This document shows positions 33,898-46,992 of a stretch of 64,000 bases of DNA, in pieces. A program made the translations under genes and the position numbers. How positions within the stretch are numbered: position 1 is the stretch's first letter; the number at the start of each line of letters is the position of its first letter. Location: the NCBI GenBank assembly GCA_951394405.1, contig OX596338.1, positions 3,968,001 to 4,032,000 of the forward strand, read 5' to 3'. The notes below the pieces were generated by a model. The model was not told the origin of the DNA, did not search any database, and saw nothing but the letters and a program-made list of their open reading frames with translations. This DNA is from Coprinellus micaceus (taxonomy: Eukaryota > Basidiomycota > Agaricomycetes > Agaricales > Psathyrellaceae).

Positions 33898-33910
33898 CCC
33901 CCCCCCCCCC
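33898..33910. repeat. 13-base C homopolymer in P450 coding sequence
   Basis: Thirteen consecutive C on the plus strand encode a glycine tract in EIGGGGVLIPKN. The present length keeps the reading frame. Confidence 0.8.
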
Positions 33911-34165
33911 AATTTCTGTGGGCTGAGTGACAATACGCGGCAGAGGAGTGACGACGCCATGCGCGAAACGGAGGCCTTCATAAATACAAGCGGTCTATGC
34001 GTTGTCAGTCCAGCATCTGGAATACCTGTTCAGGAGAGGACGACGTACGAGATACGGCAGCTTCTCGAGTTTCTCCAAAGGCATAGGTGCATCGGGGTCC
34101 GGCCATGCTTCGGCGAGGTCTTTCTTCAGCCGGCGGTGAATGTCCTCGTTAGAGAGGATATGGTA

Positions 34166-34447
34166 CTGTACCAATTCAATCAATTCGGTAGTCACGCGTC
34201 ACAGGGGGGTTGAAATTAACGAAATTTCGAGCGCGTCACAGGTCACAGCCAGGATTACCGAAATGTCGGGGGGGCAGAGGTCCCGAAGCGGTTGTCAGGC
34301 CTCCAAATATGGAAATTTTCGGGCGCCTTCGGCGCCTTCGGCGCCCAAATTTCGTTTGTCACACCCCGCCCCCCCGTTTACCGAAATTTCCATTTCGTTA
34401 AGAGGGTCACACGTCACACCCCCTACCGAATTGATTGAATTAGTATA
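34166..34447. mobile_element. MITE-like element inside the P450 exon
   Basis: 282 bases flanked by a GTA direct repeat at 34163-34165 and 34448-34450. The ends are inverted repeats sharing AATTCAATCAATTCGGTAG (34173-34191 and its complement at 34423-34441). Aligning the P450 protein across the site removes exactly the element plus one GTA, which fixes the borders. The interior has GAAATTTC-type palindromes, a GGCGCCTTC triplet repeat near 34321 and no coding capacity. Three-base target duplications occur in PIF/Harbinger and CACTA groups; I cannot assign it. Confidence 0.75.
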
Positions 34448-35522
34448 GTATGCTATAACCGCGCACGCGTTCCCTGTCGTCTCCGTTCCCGCGCCGATTA
34501 GAATAGCGGCTTCCTCCTTCATCGACTTCGCTGAAGGCTGCTCGTAGCCTGCCCTTGGGTCGAGCATGTGGTGATAGATAGTCTCGTGGTCCGCCTGTTC
34601 CAGCGCAGCGGGGTTCTTGATAATCTTGTCGACCTCCGCATCAAGTCGATCTCTGAACTCCGGCAAGGCAGCGGACTCTTCGTGTATCATCTTGAGCAAC
34701 CACGTCGGCAAGCCCATGACCAAAGGTGTGAGGAAAGGGAAGTGCTGAAGGAGGCAGCCGCCATAGCTCGCGCCCTGAACGGCCTTGACGAAAGGATAGC
34801 CGTAGTCTGGGCACTCGATGGCGTTGTACCGTTGAGCGAAGCAGTAGGTTGTGATGACCTCCAAGGTGATGCTGAGGAAGGCGCGGTGGATGTTGACCGG
34901 CTGGGGTGCGTCGATCTTCTGGGAAAGGGAGACCATGAAACGCCCGACAGCCTCTTGGATGACGTTCTCGAGCTTGAGGACGCTCTTTCGGGAGAAGAAT
35001 GGCCCGAGGAGGTCTCGCCGGGTTTTCGCTTTCTTGATGTCGGTGGAGCCAAAGGACGCATCGTACGCGAGAAAGGCGGCGTAGAAAGCAGAGTCCTTGG
35101 GGAAGCGGCGGTCGGTGTAGATTGAGTCGTAGGCTTTGATATCGGAGAAGTGAAGCTGATGCCAATGTGAGAGAGGACGACGAAACAAGAGGAAAAGACG
35201 TACCGTATTTGGAGCGATGCGGATAACGGGGCCTGTACGCCGAATCGTCGTTAAATGAGGTTTTGGATGGTCGTAAATACCTACCGTATTGTTTGTGCAA
35301 GGCTTCCAGATGCTCAATCATAATCCCGCCCATAAATATGTCGTAGTACGTTGCATACCATCCCGTCGCCGCTGCCAGCTTCGGGCCAGGGAAAGCAGCA
35401 AGGGAATGAAAGTAAAGCCTTGAGAATACGAGACCTGCGACGGCGACCAGAACGACCTCTAGCGCAATCACTGGAGAGGATTGTGCCTCCAAGGCGGGGA
35501 CCGCCAGGGCGACACTTCCCAT

Positions 35523-36229
35523 CGGGTCTGGGGAGAGAGGTTTCAAATGTCGGTTAGATAGTTACGCACCACATCTTATACCTTGGTACCTTGTCAGGGT
35601 CCTATGATACCGAGAGACACGAGGCTCGTCACCTGGCGGTTTGTGGGCGTTTATGTCGGATGCGTCATTGAAATTCGGTTGGTCTTCAGCGGCTTGTTCG
35701 CGATCCGTGGCAGTTTGACAGCTTTGTGTGTACACAGCTGGTGCACATCACGGAATTTTAACAAGGCAGATATGTCTAGATAGTTTAGATAAGCTTTCCC
35801 CAGCCTGATGAACGATGGGAGAGTTGACCGGCGCTTGTGATGCTCCATCATTCAGATATATATGATATACCTGGCAATGCTGGCAGACCTGGTAGACTTG
35901 GTAGGGTTGGCCGTTCCCTGAACACGTCGGGACTTTCAGTGCGCTCCACATACCATCTTAACTTGCCCGGGCTTCTTGGCTGTGAGCGAGTCTAACCTTA
36001 GTAACCCAAGTTTCGCGTTTGCTTGGTCGTATGGCCATGCTGGTGGCCCAGGCTTGCAAGGAGGGAGCCGACACTTGGACCAAGACCCGCTGATGAGGAA
36101 TATTTAACGAGCCTTGAAGATTCGAATTTGACGGCCAAATCAACTGCAATTTCAAGAACAACTAATCTTACTGTGAGACTGTACGGTGTACATAGGTAGG
36201 TGAGGGCTACAGATGCTACGGATACCACT
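35523..36229. other. Intergenic, no gene recognised
   Basis: About 700 bases between the P450 start and the 3' end of the first TET/JBP gene. Short open frames only. Confidence 0.5.
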
Positions 36230-38048
36230 TCAGAGAGAGGGTCGACTAGCGATGTGGGGAATAAACCTCTGGACCCTTGCCTGATACGCCACCCAGATTT
36301 CTTCGTTCCTCCGCCGTTCTTGCGATACTCCAGTTACGTTGGGCGCTGATGACCAGTCGGATAGGCGAACCCTTTTCCCTCGCTCGTTCATATAACTTAT
36401 CGCTCCCATCACCTTCTTTGTATCGATCTCCAAGCCATACTCTAATGGAAGTTGCCTCCACACATAGGTGTTGAGCTGGTGCAGGGATCGTCCCATGAAC
36501 GTAACGTGCGACTCCCTATCCATCACGACGTGACCGCTACCCGCAAATGTGGAGCGCCTTGTGGATTGTGGCACGAAGCCTTGATTTCTGTCAAGGCGCA
36601 ATCAATATTTGTCGAGCCAGTATATACTCTACCGGAAAATCTCCTCGTACTTCTTGTTAATCATCTCTGGTGTAACGTATAGAGCATCCCCTCCATGATC
36701 ATGACTGTGAGGCCGCGAGCCACGACCTGTGGTCTTCCCAGGCAATGACGCCAAGGTAAACCTGGATGTGCCGTCCACCGCCGACGCTTTGGGGAAGTGA
36801 ACAGACGTCAACCGGTAGGCTGACGACAATGGCTTGCGTCCTCGTGGAGGGGTAGGAGCCGTTCCAACATGGCGCCTTCTTCCAGAGAAAGTGATGCCGG
36901 TGTACTTCTCCAACATGGTGAAAATACCGAGCTGTAGGATGTGAAAAGCCCCCGGTCGATAGGACTTCGGGATGTCGGGGTTGGAGAACATCGTTGTAAA
37001 GTGGTAGGGACTGTCGAATGCATCGTAGTGAGCGGAGCCAAACTCGCCGAGCTGACCTGCTAGGCTTCGATCTATCGGTCATAAGAATAAAAGGATACAT
37101 TAGAAACGCTCATGATACAGGCTCGCTTTGATAAACTAACCGGAGGATGAAACTCCTGCGGAGGAGATATTGAGCTGGGTGCTACCGGTTCCGTAGATCC
37201 CCGCCTTCCCACCACTGGGCTGACCCGTTAGCTCGGCATCTGCAGCCAGGGCTTCGCGACAATCGGTTGGGAAGGCGTTCTGAACATTCAGGAGCAATGT
37301 CGATGTGGACTAGAGGAATGTTTAATTGACGTTTCAACACAGAAAATCAAGGCGATCCAGCTTACGTCGAGTAAGTCCTTCACCATGGTCTGACGTTCCT
37401 CTGCATTTTGGGTATGATTTGGCTTCAACGATGCATTAGGCGCTACAACCTTGCGGAGTTGCTGTACGCTATTGCCAATAGAGTATGTCCTCGATTCGTT
37501 TGGTTTGCGAGTCCGGGTCGTGTTTTCGAAAGCGGTCGACTCTGGGTTCCGGCCTCGTTTCGGACCAAGGACTCGCTGTGTAGCACGATCGAAAGCAGCG
37601 CGGTCGGCATTTCCGTGATGCCCCCTGAAAGACAACGGGTCAGTGAGCCCATTACGTGGACTGAAGCCACCTACTCTCCGGTGACCATGGCAGCCAGAAC
37701 GTCGTCTGAGGGATCTTTCGAGACCTCCGGATCCCTCAGGAAGAGGTAGTCGCCAGGCAGAAGTTCTTTGAGTCCTGTAGAACCCGTCAGCATGGTACTT
37801 ATCCAGTATCGTTAGGGGGAGAACTTACCCTTTTCCGCCCATTCCGATGGTCCACCTTCGGGACAAGTCAATTTCTTTTCATAGCTATACGCGTTTTTCA
37901 TCGACCGCAAGTCCGTCTTCATGAACCCAACGTAGACGGTTCTGACCCCAGCTACTCCCTCGAGCAAGGGATGGTTCGTTGCCACATGCATGACTGGCAT
38001 GGAAGGGTGGCGACCGGGAAGATCGAGTAGCACCTCGCTGTACGCCAT
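36230..38048 (-). CDS. TET/JBP-type 2OG-Fe(II) dioxygenase, compact copy
   Basis: Multi-exon, starting MAYSEVLLDLPGRHPSMPVM and ending VQRFIPHIASRPSL. Conserved blocks match the copy at 53094-57792: HPLLEGVAGVRTVYVGFMKT, LTCPEGGPSEWAEKG, LLPGDYLFLRDPE, ELTGQPSGGKAGIYGTGS. The catalytic region reads GQLGEFGSAHYDAFDSPYHF, where H-Y-D (37022-37030) is the HxD iron ligand pair. The distal His is in RRRHVGTAPTPP (36869-36871) and the 2-oxoglutarate-binding Arg in AYRLTSVHFP (36812-36814). The C-terminal block MDRESHVTFMGRSLHQLN, then TYVWRQLPLEYGL is also shared. TET/JBP enzymes oxidise 5-methylcytosine or thymine in DNA and are expanded and transposon-linked in mushrooms. No break seen. Assignment is from motif order; another 2OG oxygenase branch is possible. 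Confidence 0.7.
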
Positions 38049-39869
38049 CCTGATTTCCTGAGGGCGAGGTGTGCAACGGTACGGACAGCTGGGGAGGTGG
38101 GGTAAGGAGTTTCGATGCACGAAGACCCCTGGGTTTGTAGGAGAGAATTGTGAGGTCGAAGGGCACATAACGGGGGACTTTATACCTTTCAGGGAGGCTG
38201 ACTACGCTCAGCTTAGCCTGGACGTCTGAGCCAACCGCCTCAGCCACCCTTACAGACGCAGCCCAGTCCATGAGGTAGCCGGCCCACTTGCTTTGGGTGC
38301 AAGGCCGTCCATTTGCTCTTGGCCGCCCGGGTGTCGTGGCTGACCGTTTTTCGCAACTGGGTCATCGGGGGCTGAAGCCTGCTTAGGCAAGGGGCGATCG
38401 GAGGCCGCCTAACTCGTTCGTAGTGATATTGCACGCCGTAATCTAGACACAACCTCTCGCGTGGCCATGGGCTTGGTGAGGGTAGAGGTACTGGGAGCGT
38501 CGAGCCAAGAGGGACGGGAAAGAATTTAGCTGGGTAGTCACCCTCGTCATTTATCTATTAACTGCAGACAAAATTGTCGACTCACCGTCCCAGCGTTTGC
38601 GAGCCTTCCCCACCATCCCCCATATCCACCTTCGGACACTAAACACCATACGGAGGCCTTGGAATACTGTCCAAATGAGTAAAAATCGGGGTATCTGGTC
38701 GAGAACCAAGTACTTACTCATTCGTAATAATCCTTTTAACCCCCGTCTTACTGTGACCTGATTTTCGAGCGCGATTACCGACGTGAGCCACCTCGAAAAT
38801 ACTACATCGAGATGGATGATAACCTACACAGGTACTAGCGTATCCCCTGATCGTGATTCTGCTGGTGTGTAGGTGCCTTGATATTTGTATTTGTTCTTGA
38901 CCTTTGGCCGACGGCTTCCTCTCGACTCCATCGTAGGACTCGCTGGTTAACTTCGGGGGAAGGGAGGGAGGTCTGAGCCAATAGAAGGGGACGTCAGTAT
39001 CGGATCCCTGGGTGTGACGACTCAAACATCAAACTGACCTAAACCCTTGTATAGGGAGTTCACGTTATCAAAGGGGTATGCCATTGACGCGTTGGCTCTG
39101 GCGGAGACTTCAACTGCCCTCACTCCCACTTCTGTCCACACCCGACTCTCGGCCTCATCAGCTCAACCCCGCTTTAATATCCTCAACTACCAGCTATGGC
39201 ACCCTTGTCGTTGAGGGCCCAGGCCACGCCACTGGGTAGACGTCTTCTTCCATCCATGACCCCTCTGTCTCATAAGCCATTGACCTCAGAGGGTGAGGAC
39301 TCCGTGCGGAGTCGCAGTACGGTTTGCTGGTTGTGAATGAAGTACTGGTCGGTTGGAGGTCGCCAGAGAGGTGGGCGAAGTCGACGAAGTGGAAGGCGTT
39401 TGGGAGACAAGACTTTTGCTCAGCCCTAGTTACTTGAAAATAGTAAGCGACACGATTGGAGTGTGATCGATGTTCTGGGCGTGAATTGGAACTGACCTTT
39501 CGTCGCGTCTTCGACATCCCATGTCCCCCACCCTCAAGATCATCAGACGCAAGTCACAACTTGCGAACGCTAGTCCCCCACCTAGCTGTAGGCTTCAAAT
39601 TCGCTAGGGCTTGCTGAGACACTTCAAGCTCGCTGAGGCATGGCTGGCCTTCGAGTGGTAGTGAATCGTAATAGCAGGGAGGGCCGAGGCGAGCACTGCA
39701 ATGGGGTCCAGGCCTTCGGAAGTTGCCGGGTCATGTGTTGATGAGGTCATCCCCAGGATTGGCGCCTTGGATCTTGGCCATGACATCATCACCGGATGAG
39801 AGCGTCGTTGGGAGGATTTGTTTTGGAACAGCAAATAAATCCGTACTAGAGATACAATGCTCGTTACGT
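38049..39869. other. Intergenic, no gene recognised
   Basis: About 1.8 kb between the first TET/JBP gene and the transposase 3' end. No coding capacity recognised. I looked for terminal repeats of the Plavaka element here and could not identify a convincing end. Confidence 0.45.
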
Positions 39870-42800
39870 CTACCCAAACAATTCCGCCTCCTTCTCATCC
39901 TCTGAGTCATGCTCTGGATCACTGAAGTAATCATCGTCGTCTTCGCCGCAGGATTCTTCGTCAGACTGCCCATTGTCGTTGTCCTCCTCGTTCCCTCCTT
40001 GGGATAGATCCAAGACTCCGGGTCCGGCATCCCTCCCTCCCAAACCGTTGACTTCAGGAGAGACTTGGGCGAGTGGGAGGCCGTTCTGGGCCCTATTGCC
40101 TGGGGTTGGCGAAGTCAGTTGGATGGCGCTATTCACCGGATTTGGTGCTGGTCTGGCTGTCGTTTCGGTTCGACTCCAGTTGCGCCCGGCGATTATTTTT
40201 TCGTTCGCCTTCGTTGCATCTTTGTGAGCATAGGTATGGCCTACAGCGAGCCCCCATTCATAACGCATGAACATGTCTCTGTCGACAAACCTAGGGCGAA
40301 AAGATCAATACACATGCCCTGCGGTTGTGTGAGTGAAGGGGGCCACTTGCCTGTTGATGAAGTACTTCTTATAGTCCTTCCCGTCGTCTGCAATGGTAGA
40401 CTTGCCGACTCCTCCAGGGTACCGTTGTCCACCCTGGAAGTTTGGTATGATATGGCAAGCACGAGTGACATGCAGTGGGTCAACAAAGCTGTGGGCGCCA
40501 GTCTCGTCGACCTTGAGAAGTTCAACTTCGTCCAGGGGCAGACCCGCTGATTCGGGATTGCTGCTGGGGATTATTCGATACCACCGAACCCAGAGGAATT
40601 CGATTCGGTGATAAAGGTACTCCGCCCCTCCGGGTCGGTGACCGATATCACTGACAAGGCCGACATCCGCATGTAGAATTGCGATAACTTTACCGTAGGT
40701 GAAGGGGGGAGACTTGTCTCCGTAGGAATACTTCACGTTCCGTATCATAATGTTGGACTGATCGGTATCGAGGTGAATAATGTCTTCGTCTCGTCTGGTA
40801 TCGTACATCGTGTATTTGATGCGCATAATCCGATGGGTGTAGATGCGGTCGTGCTTAAATGTGATATCAGCCCAATCATACATCTGGCCCAGGTCGTCGA
40901 GGTCTTTGCTTTTGAGGGTGGGATCCATGACTAGAAAAAGTCGGCGAAGAAGATGTTGCTTTAGATTTCGAACAAAGCCCTATCGATGGTCGTGTCAGAT
41001 CCCAGCCAATATCTTGTCCAAAGGACGTAAAACTACCCACCACACAAGCCAAATCTGTTGATAAGGGACCGTCTTCACCTGGGGAAAACTGTCGCAAGTA
41101 AACGGGGGCCTGCATAGAAGCGCCAATATGGTGGTGAATGTTTGGATTTCGAGCAGCCGAACGCTGCTCCTTCAATCGCTGGGCCTTCTGGGACTGGGGC
41201 TGGGACAGTATACGCTGTTTGGCTCGGTTCAGACGCGCCCGCTTTCGTTCGTGCCTGGACAATTCTTTGCGAATGTACCTCTTTGAGGTGCACTTAAACC
41301 AGGCCTTTGGCGATCTGTGAAAGTTTTCTCCCTAAAGCGCACCTGAGTGAGACCATGCGGAGTGCAGAGAGCCTAAGAAAATCTCACCCATTCCGTAGAG
41401 TAAAGGTCTGAAGGTCCGAAGGTCCGGATAGTAGACGGATAGTGGCCCAGAGTATGAAATTTTATGGTCGCGATGTTCATTTTCTTGGAGATGCGGACCT
41501 TCCCAGATGCTGCCTTGGCGGGCTTGACTGGTTTCCCCGGAACTCCTCCAGTGGAGGATCCGGCGGACACCGGGTCAACTGTGGTTTGTGATCCTCCAGC
41601 CAGGTGAATATCAGCCTGGATGGCGGGTTGGGCCGCAGCCATCGATGGGGAAGAAGTGTGTATGGCGGGAGGGCCCGGAGGGAGCGTTACGAGCGTAGCT
41701 TGACCCAAGCGAGAAATAGATGGAGGTGGAGGGGCTGGCGCCTCGTTCTGTAGTGGAGCAGTCGAAGATGATGGTGCTAAGGTGGTGGGGGTTTCCCTGG
41801 GCTCGGATTGCGCTGCCGGAAGCGAGGATAAATAACTGGGAGGAGGAGGGCCCAGCTTCAGTTTGACTCTGCGGACCAACGGCCGAGAGCTGGTTGTGGC
41901 AGGTGTTGGTGTTAGTGCAGAGGCCTGAACATTAGCTGCAGGTAGGGGATGATCCTGCGCTTTTTCCTTCCCCTTCCCCTTTCCAGTCTTTCCCTTTCCC
42001 TTTCCCCCACCCTTTCCCTCGCCCTTTCCCTCGCCCTTTCCTTCGCCCTTTCCCTTCCCCTTCCCCTTCCCCTTCTCCTTTCCCTTCCCAGCTTCGCTGG
42101 CGTCGATGGTTTGGGCCTTCTGTGATTCCTTCGCCTTTTTTGCCTTCTGGGATCTCGTTCGTTTTTCGGCCTCGCTTTCGGTCTCCAAGGTTTCGATTGC
42201 GTCGATGGCATGGACAAACACCCTGAACTGGTCACCCAACTGGGTTGTGGCGTCCTCAAGGAGAATTAGAGTTGCCTCTGTGTGCATTCGCAGCTTAGCA
42301 AGGGCGTGCCAGCGAGCGTTGATATAGAGTAGCTCGCAAACGAGCTTGTCCAGTGGTTCTGGTAGGAGACCATGGAAAGACGGTATGGCGCACTGCCTGT
42401 CGTTAAGCTAATCATCCCTTTAAAAGGGGGTTTTACTCACCTGAAGAATGTCTTCATAGTCCCGAGCGGCACGCCTCCTTAGTTGGGAGACATTTGAGGA
42501 GAACCGCCGGATGGTTTGACTGAAGGTTGGCACAGACCGATATCTTTTACCTTGTCAGTTCCATACCACAGTATTAGTTGAATGAGACATGCCTTTTATC
42601 TAACTGGTGTACGAGAACTGACCCTGAACCCAATGCTTCGAGAACGCGGATAAGATGCAGAAACAAGGCTTTGAAGACGCCAATCTCATATTCGTGAAGC
42701 AAGTCGACAACAAGGGCAGAGAAGATATTGAAACCAGTCGATGATAGTCTTTTTGAGAACGCATTCTAGATGACCAGTTAAGAGGTCAAGTCCTTCAGCA

Positions 42801-44430
42801 TCACGAAAGATTGAGGCCGAGAAACCAACTCACAGTGACTGGGACTCCAGAGTTGCTGAGGAGACGGAATATTGGGTTCCCACCGACGGCGAGGCCACCA
42901 GCGATAGCCTCTCTTGCCTCACGAACTTCTTTTTGCCGAGAAGCGGTGTCAACGCGTGGATTCGCCGTTCTGAACGCGACATCTTCAGCGGTCCCCATCT
43001 GACTGAGGTTCTTCTTGTGGATCAGGCACCGAACACAAGGACAGTCACTCCTGGCCCTGATGGTAGCAATTAAAACTCTGAATAACATAGAGAAGAGGTA
43101 TGAGTAAGGTGCGTTTGAATGAAAGGTCACTTACTTTTCAGGGTAGTCTGCCGAGTAAGTGAATATTCGAATAAAGAACCTTCTCGTTACTCCGTCGCTG
43201 CACTCGATGACAATGCCTTCCCGGATGGCCAGGAGCAGGTCGTCGTCAAGGATTACAATCCACTGAGCATGGAAGCATTCTCTGTTCAAATGAGCAGCGA
43301 GGTTCCCGGGCACCTTACCACCAGTTCGTTCAGTGATATAGTCCTTGAAATTATCCGATACCTGGAATGAAACGGAGCGAAGTAAGAAATCGACGGAACG
43401 AAAGGAGGAGTATATTGGAGTCGCCCCACCGAATCAAAGTAAGCAACGTGGTAGTAGGACTCAGAACTGTCCTTTCCTCGCTGGTACTTGGTGTCGTTTC
43501 CGAATATCATATACAAGGGCCAGGCCTTTGAATTCGAAAACGTTGACAAGTGAGTGGCATCCGACCAGAGCATCACCCCGACCACAACGCGCGGATGCGT
43601 GCACCCCTCAACCTCTGGGGGGAGCGGGTTGGTTCTAATCTCTTCCTGCGCCCCCAGAAACGCATCCGAGTTGTAGAGTTCTGAGAGAACCCGGAACTCT
43701 GGGGAGGTATTCGATCCACCTGGTTTCCATCGTAATTCGTGGCCATCCATATGAAAAAACTTCGAGGCCGGCGCGTTCGCGAGTTTCTCCTGCAATATCG
43801 AAACGATACTGCGATGGTGCAGCGTTCCAACAACATGAGTCTCCACCCCTTGGCCCTTCGCCATTCTGCTGTGGACTGGGACTTCGATAGAGATCTCGGT
43901 TGTTTTCCAACTGGAATCGTCGACCCAGGCAGACTTCGCAGGGTGTATTTCGTCTTTGTTCTTGCCGAGATCCTGGAAAACAGTTGTCCACTTGGTCTCC
44001 TTGATGTCCGAGAGGGAGAAGGTGGGGTTGGTCAAGACCCTGACAAGGGCCTGGAAGTCTTTTAAAGACTTCTGGCTTCCTTGGCGGTGAAACCACTCGC
44101 CCAGTTGGAATGAAGATATGTTGGGGAATGGAGCATATGGTGGAGGAGGTGGCGTGGAGGTTGAGGCCCTTGGGTCTGGCTGTGCGCCGGTTTTTGGCTG
44201 TTTTATTGGCTCTTCTGCTTCTTCGAGATGGTTCTGAGAGTCGTACCGGTCGTGAGCCGTAATGTTGAGGTCGGGATCGCTTTGGGGTGTTTGACCGTCT
44301 CGATATCGTTTGTGGAGATGGAAGTTTTCGGCCGTGGGGGACGTGACTGCGGATTGGGACGTTGGCGATGGCTCTGAATGTGAAGATTGACCAGGAGTGT
44401 CCACCGGTACGCCAATGGATTCTTCAGTGG

Positions 44431-46992
44431 CACCTCAGTCACATGGATGTGGGTACCTCTAAGGTATACACTTTGTACCGGAGTGGGTGCCTTAGAAGGT
44501 GACCTCCCCTGGATTGATCCAGGCTTGGACCTGTGGATCCTGGACTGGATCCTGGATGGCCTGGTCCATTTTGGGTCCAGTCCAGTCCATTGGTTGGCTG
44601 GATTCTTGTCTGGACAGAACCATGCTAGACTGGATTAGTGTGACATGTCACACTCTGGACTTCTGTCCAGCCAAAAGTCCAGACCAGGGGCTGGATCTAT
44701 CCACCCCTTTTTGGACCAGGTCCAGCTTTAAATAGCCAGGGGGTGTCTGACCTAATGTCATCAGTGACATCATGGCTGTCAGGCACAGGTACCAGATTTG
44801 ATGGCAGATAACCTTGCCATCAAATGACATCATAGATCTCAGGAACAGGTACCAGATTTGATGGGTCATAATCTGTCCATCAAATGACATCACAGATCTC
44901 AGGAACAGATCCCAGATTTGATGGCAGATAGCCTTGCCATCAAATGATGTCACAGATCTCAGGAACAGGTACCAGATTTGATGGACAGCTTATGTCCATC
45001 AAATGACATCACTTATGTCATGACATCACACTCATTTAGATAAGGGCAAGCAGAACTCGTGGCTCTCTATCTCTGTCAGTTCTTATCCGATAAGGAAGCT
45101 CTGGGCATCATTAGAAAGCCCTAATTTGACACTATCCATATATGTGAGCGCCTTGCCAACCCCATCACTTCCCACACCACAATAGCACAAAGTATTGAAA
45201 TATCTTCAGATGGCCAGTTTGCAAGCTCAGCTTTTGCCCTTAATATACAATTTTTGGCCCAATTTTTTTGTGGAACTTAAAGACACCAGCAAGAACTACC
45301 AAATCAATAGCATCACACCTCTCCAAATCCTCTTAATCAATCCCAAAAGCCCAAATTGTTCATTACTTACACAATTGTTGTGGTAGCATCAAAATTACCA
45401 GCAATACAGGATGCTTCTGGAAGATATGGGGCATATAAATGATGGTCAGAGTGCTTATACACTATACCATGGTGTGACTTTCCTCCACACTTTAAAATTG
45501 GAAGCACAACACAAAGAAAGAAGCACAATTGTGGTGATCATAACAGTATGCATGCCAAATCATCATGAAGGCAGCTGTGGGAAAGTTGCCACTTGTGGGA
45601 AATAGAATCAGAATAAAAAATAGAGCAGAAAACAAAAAACCGGAAGGAAAACGGATCAGGGGTTGTAGAGATATGGAAGGAGCACCACATTTTGACTGAC
45701 TTTCAGTAGTTGCTCATAGCATTTTTAGAATGTCTGGTTGCAAAACAACAGTTTCTTCTATATCTTTTGAGTGTGTTATCTGTTTCCCATGGGGTCTTTT
45801 GTATTCTCCTCAGAATCAAATTTCATTTCTATATTGGTATTTTATATGGTGTGGGAACATTCACAGCTGCCATAAATAGCCAAACAATAAAAACTCGCCT
45901 GTCTTGTTTGGGACAAGTGCATGCTATGCTGCTTGCAGATTGTGGTGTTATTACTTCATTGTCCCACTCAATTCACTCTATATAACTTCCAGTATAGCTC
46001 ATAAGACATGTTTTCTCTTGTCTACACAGCACAGCTCAGATATCATACAACTTGTGTGTTACATTCAATTGTGGCATACTATGGCTGGACAATGGAAGAA
46101 TGGGTCATAGGGACCCCAGGATTAGTGTATATAATGTGTCACCTTATTCTCTGGCCTGAAACCCACCCCATATGGCTGTTAATCTCTGGTAAATTACACA
46201 ACACATGACAGAAAATGCAGATACAAAGCTAAAACACATTCTGGCATGGGTGGGAACAGTGAATTCCCACACCATGAACAAATTTGGAAAGCCCTAAAGG
46301 AATGCTTTCTAATGGTACCCAGAGCTTCCTTATCAGATAAGAACTGACAGAGATAGAGAGTCACGAGTTCTGCTTGCCCTTATCTAAATGAGTGTGATGT
46401 CATGACATAAGTGATGTCATTTGATGGACATAAGCTGTCCATCAAATCTGGTACCTGTTCCTGAGATCTGTGACATCATTTGATGGCAAGGCTATCTGCC
46501 ATCAAATCTGGGATCTGTTCCTGAGATCTGTGATGTCATTTGATGGACAGATTATGACCCATCAAATCTGGTACCTGTTCCTGAGATCTATGATGTCATT
46601 TGATGGCAAGGTTATCTGCCATCAAATCTGGTACCTGTGCCTGACAGCCATGATGTCACTGATGACATTAGGTCAGACACCCCCTGGCTATTTAAAGCTG
46701 GACCTGGTCCAAAAAGGGGTGGATAGATCCAGCCCCTGGTCTGGACTTTTGGCTGGACAGAAGTCCAGAGTGTGACATGTCACACTAATCCAGTCTAGCA
46801 TGGTTCTGTCCAGACAAGAATCCAGCCAACCAATGGACTGGACTGGACCCAAAATGGACCAGGCCATCCAGGATCCAGTCCAGGATCCACAGGTCCAAGC
46901 CTGGATCAATCCAGGGGAGGTCACCTTCTAAGGCACCCACTCCGGTACAAAGTGTATACCTTAGAGGTACCCACATCCATGTGACTGAGGTG
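44431..46992. mobile_element. 2562-base foldback element, non-autonomous
   Basis: Two 689-base terminal inverted repeats (44431-45119, 46304-46992) flank a 1184-base AT-rich centre. The ends begin CACCTCAGTCACATGGATG. A 7-base direct repeat TCAGTGG flanks the element (44424-44430 and 46993-46999), the expected target-site duplication. Removing the element and one copy restores an open frame in the surrounding transposase exon. The arms match almost perfectly; I saw only a few differences, near their inner ends. Open frames inside are short, and those in the arms are mirror copies, so no transposase is encoded. A 7-8 base duplication would fit a hAT-like or Mutator-like parent, but this is not settled. 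Confidence 0.85.
44761..45000. repeat. Four 60-base subrepeats in the foldback arm
   Basis: Four consecutive units of exactly 60 bases, each with GATTTGATGG...CCATCAAATG (a small palindrome) followed by an ATCTCAGGAACAGGTACC-like block. The mirror set lies at about 46423-46662 in the other arm. Such palindromic subrepeats are typical of foldback ends and may bind a transposase. Confidence 0.8.

Larger units (their letters stand above)
33351..35522 (-). pseudogene. Cytochrome P450, coding exon split by a small insertion
   Basis: Starts at the ATG of MGSVALAVPALEAQ with an N-terminal membrane anchor (SPVIALEVVLVAVAGLVFSR) and FPGPKLAAATGWY. Then come GPVIRIAPNT, the I-helix EEAAILIGAGTETTGNACAV, the ExxR motif in IYEGLRFAHGVVTPLPRIV, RF in YTFNPDRFLGKN, and the haem ligand in FSKGPRMCLG; the last exon ends VEGIHQFVEG. 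It looks like a fungal detoxification or secondary-metabolism P450 on the ER membrane; the substrate is unknown. Between AVIAY and HILSNEDIHR the exon is interrupted by 282 bases plus a 3-base target duplication. The insertion keeps frame (285 bases) but brings stop codons. Unless spliced out, the protein ends before the haem site. A 13-base C run codes four glycines after QPTEI. Confidence 0.75.

Noticed and set aside
44648..44953. Repeated open frames shared by both foldback arms
   Set aside because: Mirror copies of the inverted repeats; they encode the 60-base subrepeats and lack protein features.
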